Below are positions 24,030-36,106 of a DNA stretch of 64,000 nt, piece by piece. The notes below the pieces were generated by a model. It ran no database searches and was not told the DNA's origin. It worked only from the letters and a program-made list of their open reading frames with translations. Position 1 is the stretch's first letter; each line of letters begins with the position of its first letter. Source of the DNA: Punica granatum (Eukaryota; Streptophyta; Magnoliopsida; Myrtales; Lythraceae); contig NC_045129.1 of NCBI RefSeq assembly GCF_007655135.1, positions 12,524,001 through 12,588,000 on the forward strand, read 5' to 3'. The position numbers and the translations under genes are program-made.

Positions 24030-24173
24030 CGTAATGCCACAAGTTCTTATTTATTGATCCGGATGTTACAAGTTCGATACTTAATGAGACTATCCGTGTC
24101 CATTTATTAATTATTTAGAATTTATCTTTCGTTGTACTAGACATTGGACCTCATTTGTAATCCGAAAAAAAAA
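24030..24173 (+). mobile_element. SINE copy
   Basis: This short element ends in an A-run and contains a box-B-like ACAAGTTCGATACTTAATG, then GAGACTATCCG and a long stretch (TTATTAATTATTTA, then CTTTCGTTGTACTAGACATTGG) matching the copy at 59477-59641. Target duplications at this copy are unclear. Confidence 0.65.
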
Positions 24174-24417
24174 TTGAAAGATAGAGAGCATAAAGAGTGA
24201 ATGATATGAGGTGAGCGTACCTAACACCGACTCCCAACAAGAGAGAATGAAAATGTGGGTGGAGAACGTATGCCTAGCCAACATCCAACCAGGATTTGAG
24301 CGGTCTCTCATGCCTCCGGTGACCGCAATTGAAAGCGGAGGCTCTGAAAGCACTCCACCCCCACCATCCTGTGTGTTATTTTTTTCGAAATTTGCTGTAA
24401 CATTTTTAAAATATTTA

Positions 24418-24592
24418 CGGCCCGTTTATTTTCAAAGAATTTGATTTTAACTTTAACTTTAACTTTAACTCAACACACTACACAACAAAAACACACGTTT
24501 CCCAAGTCAAATTTATAACTATATTTCATTTGTCCTTTTCCACAATCAAAATCAAAATCAAAGTAACTTTAACTCTGAATCCAAACGGCCCC
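24418..24592. repeat. short MITE, PIF/Harbinger-like
   Basis: The ends are CGGCCCGTTT and its complement (AAACGGCCCC), with TTA on both sides (24415-24417 and 24593-24595). The interior has repeated AACTTT and AATCAAA units typical of this MITE group. It lies about 0.8 kb before the EPL1 start codon. Confidence 0.75.
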
Positions 24593-25393
24593 TTAATAAA
24601 TATATAATAGTTAACATCTTAGAAAATATAAAAAGATTTAATAGAGTGGTAACCATAAATGGGTTTGGTTTCGAGATAAAAAATTTAAATGTATTTGAAA
24701 ATTTTGAATATCATTGATTTTTTTATATATAAATTATTTTTATTTTTCTGATGTACATATTGATATCTGAAACTCTAATAAGTCTCGACTAATCTAAATT
24801 GAATTGGGTCAATTCATTACTAGATAAATCTCCTCCGGTGTGTATTTTTTCCATTCAAATACTCAAACTCTATTTTTTAGGATATTTTAGCTTTTTTTTT
24901 TTTATGTTTCCAAATTCCAAGTATTAGAAACAAGACAATTGAATTGGGCGGCCCATTTCGCCACAAATAAAAAACAGCTGAACCGGACGTGCAACTGGTT
25001 AACGGCCACCCCGCACCCGCACAGTTGCCCGGTTCAGTAACCGGTCTGGAAAACATCGTACAAAGTTTTCCCTCCGGTACGGTGAATTCAGGAACTGCCG
25101 GCGTTTCCGCCACTCCCCGACTTCACAATCGTTTGTCACAGCGGGGACGACCAATTCAGAGATTCCGACATTCCGACATTCCGGCGCCGGCGTAGATTTC
25201 TCCCCGCGAGGACGGATTGCATGCGCTGTTCCCCTTCAGGTCTGTTAGCATGGTGTCTTCTACCACCTAGGGTTTCCGCGAATTAGGGATTTTGACCTGA
25301 TTTTGTTGTGATTGGTCGAGGTTCAGAGAATTCCGTGACGGGCGGTGATTTTGAACCGGTGAATTGATCAGTTGCCTGGGAGACGGGCAGCGA

Positions 25394-25414
25394 ATGACGT
25401 TTGCTAGAAGATGA
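25394..25414 (+). other. 6-codon upstream ORF overlapping the EPL1 start codon
   Basis: ATG ACG TTT GCT AGA AGA TGA ends so that its stop shares bases with the EPL1 ATG (ATGA overlap at 25411-25414). Other upstream ATGs lie at 25221 and 25250. Whether the mRNA leader includes them was not determined; the position suggests this one is transcribed. This arrangement could modulate EPL1 initiation. Confidence 0.5.
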
Positions 25415-28400
25415 GTAGGCTATCGTTCAGGCCCCGTCCTCTCGACATTCACAAGAAGCTCCCCATTGTTAAGTCTGTGAAAGACTTCGAGGATGATGAC
25501 ACCCCCACTACCTCAGCCACTCGCAGCTCCCAGCTGCTGCGGCTGTCTGCTGCTGACTCCGACTTTAACGTTGGCAACAACATTGAGGTGCCACTCTTAC
25601 GTTTTCCTTAGCTGTGGCAAAGTTTGGTTACATGTTTCAGTTTTGTAAAATGTTTGTCTGACACCACTGCAGGAGAGTAGAGCTGACGTATTTTGTTGGG
25701 ATTTAAGAGAATTTGTCATATGGGGTGTTGACACAATTGGTTATTTGTTTAACAGGTAGCCCCAACACCTGCCAAGAAGTTGGCTTCCGAAATACCGACT
25801 CCTCAATTCGTTGTTGTGGATACCTATGAAAGAGATTATTCACGCACATTCGCTCAACCCACATCATATTTACGCGGAAGAGGAGGTCTGGAAGCTGCAT
25901 ATCTCTTTTCCTGTTTTTGGGATTTCAGAGAACCGTGGAGTTTCTTTTTCTTTGTCACTATTTAATAGCTATAGCATTTTAAAACTTAGGTAAATTGTTG
26001 CAGCAAGGGCTGAGCTTGGGGAATTTGTTGAGTATGACTTGGACAATGAGGACGAGGATTGGCTTCAACAGTTTAATCGAGAAAAGAAGACCCTTTCGCC
26101 TGATAGGTAACCGACCAAACTCTGGATTATCCTGGCTAGCAATCAGAAGTAACTAGTTGGAGATTCTAAGGTGTAGATATATGCATAAGAGTTGGCATTC
26201 TATTGGCTCTTGAGGGGCCATAATGGCCTATAAATACTATAAATAAGAATATAGTGGAAATGGCTGTTGATTGGGCAGAGCAGGCATAGGAGATCCAGAA
26301 TTAAGAGCTTTGCATGGAGTTTGGATGAAAGACAATCAGAAACTGCTAAGATGATGTTCTTTCCGTGAAAATGTCTTTTGATAGCGTCAAATTTTAGACT
26401 GAATATCATAAAGTTTTTTTGCAGTCAGGATACAAATGGATTTACATTTGTTACTGATATGGTCATTGAACTTTGATTCCAGAGTACATTTTGGTGCTTT
26501 TATTTGTCATGTAGAATTGCAGAGTAAACGATATTTGTGGCCTTTTAATGATCTTTACTATTGGGAGTGGAAAAAGTATATTCCTGTTGGATGAAAGTTC
26601 CCTGGTCATTTTAACCATAAACAGACTGAACTTCACTACCATCTCTGTGCAACAGGTGCCTGACCATATTATATAAGCTTGAGTTAACACGGTTATAATT
26701 CAGATATGTTTAATAATAGAGGATATAAATGTTTATCAGCATTCATATTTATTCAACGCTGCTGTTTCTCTCTTTGGTGCAGGTTTGAAAACCTTCTTTT
26801 TAAGTTTGAGGTACTGGATCATAAGGCTAGAGAAAGAGCTGGAGTTATAACACCTACCTTTGGTGCACAAGTTCCCGTACTTTTGCAGCTCGATGCAGCT
26901 GCTGAGGTAAATTCCTCTTGACTCATTTTCCATACTGGAATTTAGTGATACCCTTTATTTATTCTGTAAGGGTTAATAATATTTTGCTCAGACTGACTAA
27001 ATATGACTGATCTAGCTCTGTTATGTCATATGTGTTGCTTAAGAGATCTGACAATTAATAGTTGACAAAGTCATCGGCTGTTCTTGCTCCATCTGTGCCT
27101 CATATGAAATTCACAAGATTGGAGATGTCAACTGTAACAATTCCCGCAACTAGTAAAACTGTGTTGCATTTCTCTTTTATTGGACAGCAACCCGAACACT
27201 GATCCTAGTCGAGTTTAGATTTCTAATTTCAGTCAAGTTTTCTTTATTGTCAAATTCATTTACATTGAAAAATGATACTCTCATTTCTTGGAAGCTATTT
27301 TCTTTTTCTGCAAATAGTATAAAGATACTTGATGTCAAAGACTATCTTTTTCTTCTTAAGCTCACTGCTAGTAAAGACTATCAGTAGCTGTTTATTAAAG
27401 TATCATGGCAATGTGTATTTAGTTCCCTCTTTGATGATTTGGTGTTTATGTTTCCTATTATATTGCAGGCTCTACAGGCTCAGGGCATCAAACATGTAGT
27501 TTTTCAATCTGCATATTCCTATTGGAAAGAAAAGGTAAATATTGTGCTGAGTAGGGAATTTCTAAATTGACGTATCAATTCATGCTTGTACATAAGAGCA
27601 TTCCCAGAATTTTATTTGATCTTTTAATCTGGGTGCCTGTATAATTCATTGTTACTAACGCTTTTTTCTTCTTGGGCCAGCGTGAGCGGTGGCAAAAACC
27701 AATTCTCCGTCGGCTGCAGGTGATTATGAGAACATAATCTGTGTGACTATATAAGTTGTTGTTGGATTAGCTATATATCCTGTCAAATGATAAATGATAT
27801 TTATTTTATTCTTTGAACAGCCTCCGCCTCCAGTTAATGACACCAACCCGTATAATGTGTTTAGACCACGAGAGAAAGCCCATAGACTACATACAAGGAG
27901 GGTAAGTGATAACCATATAGCCTTCTCTAGTTGTTGATTCTTTCACATATTTATGTTTTGATATATAGGCTGCCTTTAAGAGCCTCCTGAACCCCAAGTA
28001 TTTTATTTCCTTCTTGTTTTTGTTTTTTTTGACAGATGCAACGGAGAGAAAATAATGTACAATCATTCGAAAAGCTTCGTCAGGTTAGTCACTTGGATCT
28101 TATGATGTTTCAGGCATTATCCAATTGTATACATTCTAGTGAATGAGCTTTTTGAAATGCTCGTCCTTGTTCTTTGGAGGTGTCCATATGGTCATTCCTG
28201 TTAATGCATGAGCATATTAGGAACTATGAAATTTTGCAGGAGGGATTTCTTTTTATTAAGGCAAATCATTCTTTTTTGTTTTTTGTTTTTTTGTTTTTTG
28301 GTTTTTTTGGTTGGGGGTGGAGAGATTCAGCAGTGATGAGATCTACACGTAAATTGACGGCTAAAGAAGATATTGAAGCTTGAACCATTAACTTGAGTTT

Positions 28401-29936
28401 TTAAGTATGCGATGATTAATATTAGCCATTACACCCTTTTTTGGAATGTTGGCAATGGTTCGTTTTTACTATATCTCGGGAAGTTCTCTAGCCTCTTATT
28501 CCAGTCCTAAGGATTTGTCACTCATTTTGCAAACTGCCCTTCTCAATTCTCAGGTCAGGCGCAATCTGGAACAGGCCAAAGTAATTCTTGAGGCACTGAT
28601 TAAGGTACACAGCATGCGCTCTACATGATAGAACAAAGTAGGTTGCTCTTGCGAAATTGTTAAATATATGAACAACTTCTGCAAAATGCAGCGAGAAGAG
28701 AGAAAGCGGGATGCGATGGAGACCGAAGTAAGTCTTCAGAGGCTCCAAATGAAGTACAAGGTATGACTTTGGTTTCTTTTACCTTTTCTTGCAATTTCCT
28801 CCCATGGCTGCTAAAGTCTTTTTTGGACTTGTTTTGTATGTAGAACGTGGTTTATTTGGATCAAATTATTTTTGCATACACCCTCTTTCAGCCCTTCCAG
28901 AATAGTCTTGTCTGCTTGATGTTATATTTTGATATATGGAGATGAACCTGAAATGTAATGATTTTGTTTGCTTCTCAGAGTAGATATGACTTATGGTAGA
29001 TGTTTGGCTTATTGTATTCTTATTTAAGACATTTGACTGTGTCTCTTTCAACAAGCATGTTCTGTTCAATTGGGATGATTAATACTCTCTGATGATCGGA
29101 TTGTGCAATGTGGACTTCTTGTAGCATGAGACTGAGCTCGTAGAGGACAGTTTCGATGTACCTGGGGGATTCCCAGCGTTCTCTAACAAGTTTGGTTCGA
29201 GCGAAGAGGAGTTTATGGACTCAGATGACGTGGCAAACTTTCGTCCTCGTCCAACGTCAACTCCACGTGCTTCAGCTGCAGCACAGAATTTTAGGGACTC
29301 TGGCCACCCTGTTGTGGTTCCTGCTGGCGTCCCAAAGCAAGAGTTTAGGCGGCGATTTATTCCCAACACTAACAGATGGCTTCATAAAATGGTGATATAT
29401 CATTGTTTCTTCTTCCTCTTACATTTTTGCTGTTATTGCCCATGGCTTTTACTCCGGCTGCCTCTGATAAAATTATATTAAAGAAGTGCTCAAAATTCAT
29501 TTAAGAACAGAGCGAGGGAGGGGAGACTAGAGATAGAACAATGATTTAATTCATTGAGTCGGTTCTGTTCGGCTTAATGAATTAGGATGATTTTTCGGAT
29601 GTTCCTCCTCTTTATGCTTCCTCCTATAGCCGTTTTCTGGTTCACGATTCTTATGTAACTGGATCTGATTATTGCACTTTGCAGGATCCTCTTGAGCCGC
29701 TTCTCTTGTTCACGAAACCTCTTATCCCTGAGAAACTGGCAGCAGCCCATATCGTACCTCCATCCCGCGTGCCCGGAGCAAAGAGCAGCGGCGGCGCTGC
29801 AGTTGAGTTCCATGGAAGAATAGGCCGTGGGGGTCGCATAATATTCGACAGGTGGAATCCTCTTTCGCATTCTCCGATCAACTTTGGCAACTCATACCAC
29901 TTGCCCCCGAAGCCACAGGCTTCAATGTATAATTGA
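25411..29936 (+). CDS. EPL1: enhancer-of-polycomb-like protein (NuA4-type acetyltransferase scaffold)
   Basis: Twelve exons join in phase: 25411-25587, 25756-25885, 26004-26106, 26783-26906, 27469-27534, 27681-27719, 27821-27901, 28036-28083, 28554-28604, 28692-28760, 29125-29391, 29685-29936 (1407 nt, 468 aa). The start MSRLSFRPRPLDIHKKLP, then PQFVVVDTYERDYSRTF and YDLDNEDEDWL, identifies the N-terminal EPL domain of plant EPL1A/EPL1B. WQKPILRRL, NPYNVFRPREKAHRLHTRR and an acidic linker (SSEEEFMDSDD) follow. The C-terminus has PLLLFTKPL and a GRIGRGGRI-type motif. In yeast and plants Epl1 bridges the Esa1/HAM acetyltransferase to nucleosomes in piccolo NuA4, acetylating H4/H2A.Z in the nucleus. 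Length and exon borders fit the family. HAC and HCF173 follow downstream on the same strand. Confidence 0.95.
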
Positions 29937-32635
29937 TGTAGAAACTCGCTCAACTGTATGATTGATTGAGCTGTCGTTTGGGAGATGCGAAAATTGTGTC
30001 TGCCTCTCCATTTTTTCTGCTATTGCTGTATAATAGTCTATTCCTCTACTTATTTCACTCTGCTGGTTCGGTCGTAGAGGGTGAGCGCTTTTATTTAACT
30101 GTCTATAAGCTTTGGCCTGTGGGAATATTTTCCGGGGTTTGAAGTGTTTAGGGGAAATTGTTCTCGAATCTGCGGCGGACTATGATTTAGTTACTTAAAG
30201 GGACCGGCAGAAACTAGTAAAGCAAGACGAGCTAGGATTCAGGGGGAGCGGTTTGCTGGTGGTCGCCGGCGGTTCTCATAGCTTGGCCAAACAAAACAGA
30301 AAGTAGCTGTTCTTTCAATCAAATGACACTGAGCCCGTTGACTCTTTTGACTAATGGGATTCTTAGATATTCCGATGGAATATTCCTGTTAAATGATAAT
30401 TATAATAAAAATAATAAAGCAAAAGAAAAAGTCGGAGAAGGAAAACCCACAATGACCAAATGAAGGAAAAATACTAGATCAAAATATCGCTTAATAAGCT
30501 TTTGAGTCCAATGAAGGTACTTTCATCTGCCTAAAAAGCTTTATTGAGGGATAGAAATTGCTCCACCCTCTAATGAGTCAACAAGTTGCCTTGTTAAATA
30601 TTTGTCGACAGAGGATTCTTACCTGAGCAAAAATTGAGATAATATTAAAAAAAAAAAATTGACGTGACGAAAATAAATTAACAAGATTCTTTCATTATAT
30701 AAATAATGTCCATTATCTATGTGTTTACAAACTCATTTATTTTTTCAGTGGATTTATAAACTCATTTATTCATTTGCTGCGGTTTTATTACTACTTCCCC
30801 CCGCTAGTAGTAAAGTAGGATCACTAAAATTTCCTCAATGAAAGTAATGAAGTTGTGGTTGAGAGATTTTTGGAAGACTATAGTTGTTCCTTATCGTTCA
30901 TCTTCAGGTGGAATATGCTTAGTTGGAAATCGTAGAAGGCATTTCATGTAAATCTAGAAAAGTTTTTCAATGATTCGCTAATTCTACTTCATCAAGAGAA
31001 AACACCAATCACATCGTAACAAACAAGAGAATGAGTGTTAATCACTGGAGTTATTGTCATATTTGTTTCTTATTGTGATAATCTAATTGATTCTTCTGCA
31101 CCATGGACTACGTCATTGTGAGAAAGAACCATTTAATATTGTCTTGTGAATAAGAAGAAGGTGAAAATACCAACAAGAGTTGGTTTAAACGGTTAAACAC
31201 TTGTTCCCTTTAAGTGAGGTCTCGATTTCGAATCTTACAAATAGATAAAATCCTTGATTGAGATAACTTTATCTCTTAGTGGGCCAGCTCGACTAGAATT
31301 TGATTAGTCGGGCATGATCGAACTTTCAAATACTATAGTACACACCAAAAAAGAGAAAAGGAAACGAGAGGATTTGTTTCGACATATTAAGTATTTGTTT
31401 TCCTCATAATCATTAGTTACTAATTTTTTATTTTCTTTATGATTTTTAGGAAACTCTTATAATTGTACTGTCCGAGCTATATATTTATCACTACATTATC
31501 AACAATTTATATTGTCGAAAAAACAAATCATTATTTGTAAATGGGCTATTTTGTTCATTAATAAATTTTTACAATTTTAGACCATCCTAGTAAGCAATAA
31601 AAATCAATCACATACCTTATGTTATTATAACTTCTTTTCGTTAGTTATACATGTACCATTCCAAAATTTAAAATTTTATAGGACAAGTTAAAGTCATGAA
31701 TTAAGGCTCATTATCAAGATTTGGCATAAGAAGGTTGTCGGTCAAGTTACAATAGATGCTTTATCTACTTTTATTTGAAATTATTATTTCCTTATAGCTT
31801 ACTAATTTTTTGAATATTACACGTAACTTTTCACAAATATTTTCATCCAACATAAATTATTCAATTTATTTTATTAAATCGATTCGACCCATTATCATTT
31901 TTTATTTGAAATAAATGGCCTCTAATAACTTATATATCTAAAATCTAATAAATATATTGTTAATAAGATATTTGAGAAAAAACCCATGCATTAGAAAAAC
32001 CCGTGCAATGCAAGAGATAGCCAACTAACTCGTTATAAATGTCTTGATTTTGAGATTATTAATCACGTATTTGCAGTAGACAGGTGTGTGATTTCTTAAT
32101 TCTTCCAACTTTCAAACTGTATCGACCTCATTTTGGATCAATCGCGGTAAGAAATGCTCGATTTGGTCCACCTTAAATCATTTCAATTTAGTTATAAATG
32201 GATCCAATATATGAAATATCAAACAAACTAGATGAACACCTCATCATATGCGCAAGCCTCAGCTGTTGGAGATAATGAAAAGATTGATGGCCATTATTAG
32301 TATTAGCATATATGAAATGTAGATAGTTCGTTAGTTCCTGAGAGTCTTACAAGATATACATGATAATATATTTACTATTTAGACCGTATGAAATATGCTC
32401 TTTCAAATGGAAAATAATCATGGCCCCAAGAAGAAACAAATTGGCGGGGTGGCGCTTAACTTTGCTGCATTAACGTTAAGTTTTGCTATAAGAACACAAT
32501 TCACACAATTATTGTAACTCCAAAAGTAAAATCATAACAAAGAGTTTGAAATGATCCAATACTTTATTATACAAATCACACTTCAACAAAATAGTCCACA
32601 AATATTAGTAAAACCTAACTAAGCTAAAATTATTT
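29937..32635. other. EPL1 3' flank and AT-rich intergenic DNA
   Basis: The first several hundred bases presumably include the EPL1 3' UTR. Beyond about 30400 the DNA is AT-rich. A possible SINE lies at 31165-31345, and a segment at about 31800-31900 recurs at 33085-33160 (TAAATTATTCAATTTATTTT phrase). The ferredoxin-type complex I gene that sits beside this block in Arabidopsis is not present here. Confidence 0.55.
31165..31345 (+). mobile_element. SINE-like sequence
   Basis: A box-A-like GTTGGTTTAAACGGTTAAAC and a box-B-like CTCGATTTCGAATC are spaced as in tRNA-derived SINEs, and the sequence trails into an A-rich end near 31345. No target duplication was identified, so the boundaries are approximate. 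Confidence 0.4.
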
Positions 32636-33530
32636 CAATTCAATTGCGTATAGTTGCAAAAATCTAAGTATATTGTAAAAATGCGATGAAGTTTCATTAG
32701 CGTAAAAATTATAATTAAGAAAATAAAAAGATTCCTCGTCACCATGAAGTTGTCTAAACTTCATTTCTTCCATAAATGGGTTGGTTGATTCTTTGCTCTC
32801 CCCTCTAGCTTAAAGACATTTGTCTAAAATGGAAAACACCTAGAGATATCTATTTTCAGTTTTTTTTTAAACTTTCCTCATCAGGTTAAAGTTTAACAGA
32901 GAACTTTTACAAGTTCTATTTACAAGTTTTTTTTTAACGGTTAAAGTTTTTTTTGTAAAAGTTCTCCGTTTTTTTTTATTCAGCAAAAAAGAATAAGGGA
33001 GAACTGTTACAAACTTATTATTATTTTTCCTTTCCATGAGTAATGTGACGCAACAATACTGTGCCATTGCGAATTATTACATTACTATCCACAAATAGTT
33101 TCAACCGACATAAATTATTCAATTTATTTTATTAAATTGATTCAAACCCATTATCAATTTTTCAATTCTACTACATATAGTTGTAAAAATATGAGTATTA
33201 TGAGTATACCTTAAAAGATGCAACAAAATTTCAGCAGTGTCAAGAAATAGCTAAGAACATCAAGAGATTCTTCATCAACATGAAGTTATATAATCTTCAT
33301 TTCTCCTATGAAAGCGTTTGTTGATCTTTGCTCTCCGCATTAGTTTAAGAGACATTTGTCTAAAGTGAAAAACTCCTAGAGACTTTTAACAAAGTCAACT
33401 GCTTGCACAATAATCTTTTTAACTTTCCTCATCAAGTTAAAGTTCGATGGGGAGCTTTTACAAACTCCATTTTTCCCTTTCCATGAGTAATGTGATGCAA
33501 CAGTACTGTACCGGTGCAAAATTATTATTG
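32636..33530. repeat. diverged tandem duplication of about 400 bp
   Basis: Copy 1 (about 32636-33075) and copy 2 (about 33165-33530) share in order GAAGTT..CTTCATTTCT, TTTGCTCTCC, GACATTTGTCTAAA, ACTTTCCTCATCA(G/A)GTTAAAGTT and CTTTCCATGAGTAATGTGA. Indels and substitutions indicate an old event. No coding content was seen. Confidence 0.85.
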
Positions 33531-33565
33531 AAGTGGACTTCAAAAGTCACTCAACTAAAAGAGAT

Positions 33566-33850
33566 GGCCTCATTTGGTTTGTAAGTGATATTTTAAAATC
33601 ATAACTTAACTTAATTCTACCCACAACCAAACAAAATAACTCATTAAAAATCAAACAGGTGGCCTCCATACATAAACATTTATATCACTCCATTATAATA
33701 CAATTCCATAATTAATAAATTCTCTACACCAAACCTTCATACAAAGTCAAAGAGTGGGGTCCACCGCTTAATTCAAACGGTCAACATCGCTTTGTCTTTT
33801 TCAAAATCAAAATCTGATTTTAAAATGTTACTTATAAATCAAACGCAACA
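33566..33850. repeat. MITE, same family as 21969-22210
   Basis: The left end CATTTGGTTTGTAAGTG and right end CTTATAAATCAAACG are inverted. The interior shares TAACTTAATTCTACCCACAA and AAATCTGATTTTAAAAT with the copy at 21969. Confidence 0.75.
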
Positions 33851-34475
33851 TAAGCATCTGATTGATAACTATTTAATCAAATAAGTACTTAAAAGTTAAT
33901 TATAATGGAACATGAATGGAGAAAGAGGAACAGTGATGGTCCAGTCTACTTAATTATTGAGTCAAAAACCTCTTCATGACTTAGGGTGTGTTTATTTCAA
34001 CTTAATCAAAATAAGTGCTTAAAGGTGAGTTACAAGTTAGTTGTAAGAGAAAATGAATGGGAGAAAGAGGAAAATATGAGAAATGAGGTTCTATATTACT
34101 TAATTATTAAGTAAAAAGCTATTTAATGAGTTACGTGAAAATATTTAGCTTAATTGAAAAAGTCATTTTTCACTTATTGGTACATTTTTCTTTCATGAAA
34201 CATATCATCATCCTTATCATTTATCCATTCTTCCTATACATTTCTTTCATTAACTAATTAAGTCCTTAATTTTTAAGCACTTAGTTTGTCAAATGCCCCT
34301 AGTCAACTTTTCTTACCGATTAATTACTCGTTAAGTAGATTCAGACTCAATGATTAAATAGAGTGGATCCTCATCTTTCCTCTTTTTCCCTTTTCCTCAT
34401 TTATTTTCCATTATAGCTAACTTATAACTAACTTTGAATCACTTATTGATCGAGTAGTTATCAAACACACGCTTA
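33851..34475. repeat. MITE split by a second MITE
   Basis: The outer termini are TAAGCATCTGATTGATAACT on the left and TAAGCGTGTGTTTGATAACT read from the right. Further matching arms continue inward (AAGTAGA, GGAGAAAGAGGA and complements). A distinct element with inner TIRs (AGGGTGTGTTTATTTC, then AAGTGCTTAA) occupies about 33983-34302 and interrupts it. Confidence 0.75.
33983..34302. repeat. inner nested MITE with AAGTGCTTA TIRs
   Basis: The left arm (AATAAGTGCTTAAAGG) is inverted in the right arm (TTAATTTTTAAGCACTTAG), and the element lies wholly inside the outer MITE. The nesting order shows it is the younger insertion. Confidence 0.7.
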
Positions 34476-34595
34476 CTCTTATGCGGTATTTTCTCCTAGG
34501 CAGTTTCTGTTCCATAATGATATATGGGTTTGCATCAGATTAAATTGAACAAAATTGATAGGATGCACATTCACTAAGTTATCAAATGATATTTA

Positions 34596-34726
34596 TACTC
34601 CATTTGGTTTCGCTCTTAAAATCACAAAAAAATTAATTTTAACTTTAACTCAACACACTACACAATCATTTATCCTTTTTCACAATCAAAATCAAAATTA
34701 CGTTAACTCTGAAATTAAACGCACCA
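34596..34726. repeat. short MITE, same group as 24418-24592
   Basis: It shares AACTTTAACTCAACACACTACACAA and ATCCTTTTTCACAATCAAAATC-type phrases with the copy at 24418, with CATTTGGTTT and AAACGCACCA near its ends. TTA occurs at both flanks (34593-34595 and 34727-34729). Confidence 0.7.
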
Positions 34727-35089
34727 TTAGAGTTTTAAAATTATTGATACTCCAATTTGAATTAAATTAGTACTTAATTTTGGGCGGACTAAGACCAAGA
34801 AATTACTATTACTAGCAATATATACGGAAAAAAGGTTAACTATAGAGCTGATACATCCAAGTACCATGATATTTGCCGATTAGCCAATACATATATGCAA
34901 ACATATTTGGGAACAAAAACATTCATGAACTTTTTTTCTTCTTTGGGTAGAAAATGATAAACAAACAATAAATATCTCAATTTAAATTAAATACAAACAG
35001 AAATGGCAGGACACAATCATTTTTTAAATTGCAAGATAAACCCTCCGAATCTAAACTTATTACAATTTCGTCGACAATCAGGCCTTATT

Positions 35090-35314
35090 TGGTTTGTGAG
35101 TATAATTTTAAAATCGCAATCTTAACTTTAACTTTACCCACTATAAAACAAAATACTCATACAAAATCAAAGAGTGGGCCCCATTTATACAACTTTTTTC
35201 CATAACAAAACAACATAACTCATACAAAGTCAAAGAGTGAACCCTATTTATATCATTATTTTTCAAAATTAAAATTTAATTTTAAAATTCTACTATAAAA
35301 TCAAACGCACCATC
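35090..35314. repeat. MITE, same family as 21969 and 33566
   Basis: The left end is CTTATTTGGTTTGTGAGTAT and the right end CTATAAAATCAAACGCACC. The interior carries two AACTCATACAAAGTCAAA-like repeats. It sits about 1 kb before the HAC start codon. Confidence 0.75.
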
Positions 35315-35357
35315 AAACTCCCTAATTGGAATCCAATCCCTAAAGTCGTCCGTAGGG

Positions 35358-35361
<4 letters not shown>

Positions 35362-35402
<41 letters not shown>
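35362..35402. repeat. (AG)n microsatellite upstream of HAC
   Basis: About 20 AG units are followed by a purine-rich CAGAGAGAGA stretch to 35455. GA repeats are common in plant core promoters and 5' leaders, which fits its place before the HAC gene. Confidence 0.9.
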
Positions 35403-35405
<3 letters not shown>

Positions 35406-35744
35406 ATATGAAATGAAACACACAGAGACAGACAGAGACACAGAGAGAGAGAGAAGCTTTTTTATGATAAATACGGATAGATAAATTCTTGACGATTCAA
35501 TCTTCATCCTTGCTGCTTTACTCCTCCTTACTTCTGCTCAGCTCCTGACGATTTTGATTCGTCCCTGTCGCGCGTGAGCATCCCCTCCCCCCACCCAATC
35601 CGCACGTGGGAACCCTCTCCCCCGGCCCCCCGGGTGTCAACCCCTCGCCAATCCTCAGCCTTTCCGATCAGTCGCCGGAATTCCCCCGCCGATCGCCGCC
35701 GGCTCCGATTACCCCCCCGTTTCTTGCAATTCCAGCTGCTTCAG

Positions 35745-36004
35745 GTTTGTTCGTGGCTTGCCCAATTGGAAACCCCCTCTTCTAGGGTTTGCCCAGTTTC
35801 GATTTTGTCCTGCTTTCTAGGGTTCCTGGTTGTAACGGTTCTGCAATCCACTGTTCCCAGGCTGTGATCGCGCGCGCATTTTGTGCAATTGGGCGCAATT
35901 TCTTGCGGAACTTGGTCTGGCCGTCGCTGATTGAGCTGCCTGGCTGGAGTCGAATACGACAGGGCTGTGATTGAGGGGGTTTTTGATTGCTCGTTCAACC
36001 CCAG
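35745..36004 (+). other. probable 5' UTR intron of HAC
   Basis: CTTCAG|GTTTGTTCG at 35744/35745 and ACCCCAG|GTAGAAG at 36004/36005 fit a donor and acceptor, with a T-rich interior (CTAGGGTTTGCCC and TTTTTGATTGC). This would place a 260-bp intron in the leader. It is an inference from splice consensus only. Confidence 0.5.
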
Positions 36005-36017
36005 GTAGAAGAGAGGC

Positions 36018-36074
36018 ATGTACAGACCTCCCTGGAGCAGTGTGATTGAGTCTCTGAGCTGCCGCTTGATCTGA
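36018..36074 (+). other. 18-codon upstream ORF in the HAC leader
   Basis: ATG at 36018 opens an 18-residue frame (MYRPPWSSVIESLSCRLI) closed by TGA at 36072-36074, 32 bp before the HAC ATG at 36107. It lies after the probable leader intron, so it should be in the mature mRNA. It could limit HAC translation; conservation was not tested. Confidence 0.5.
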
Positions 36075-36106
36075 CCTTGCTGTGCGAGGAGAAGGAGAGG
36101 AACAAG

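Noticed and set aside
36077..36106. HAC start 10 codons upstream
   Set aside because: The codon there is TTG, not ATG; the first in-frame ATG is at 36107 and gives the family-typical MNVQAHMSG start.
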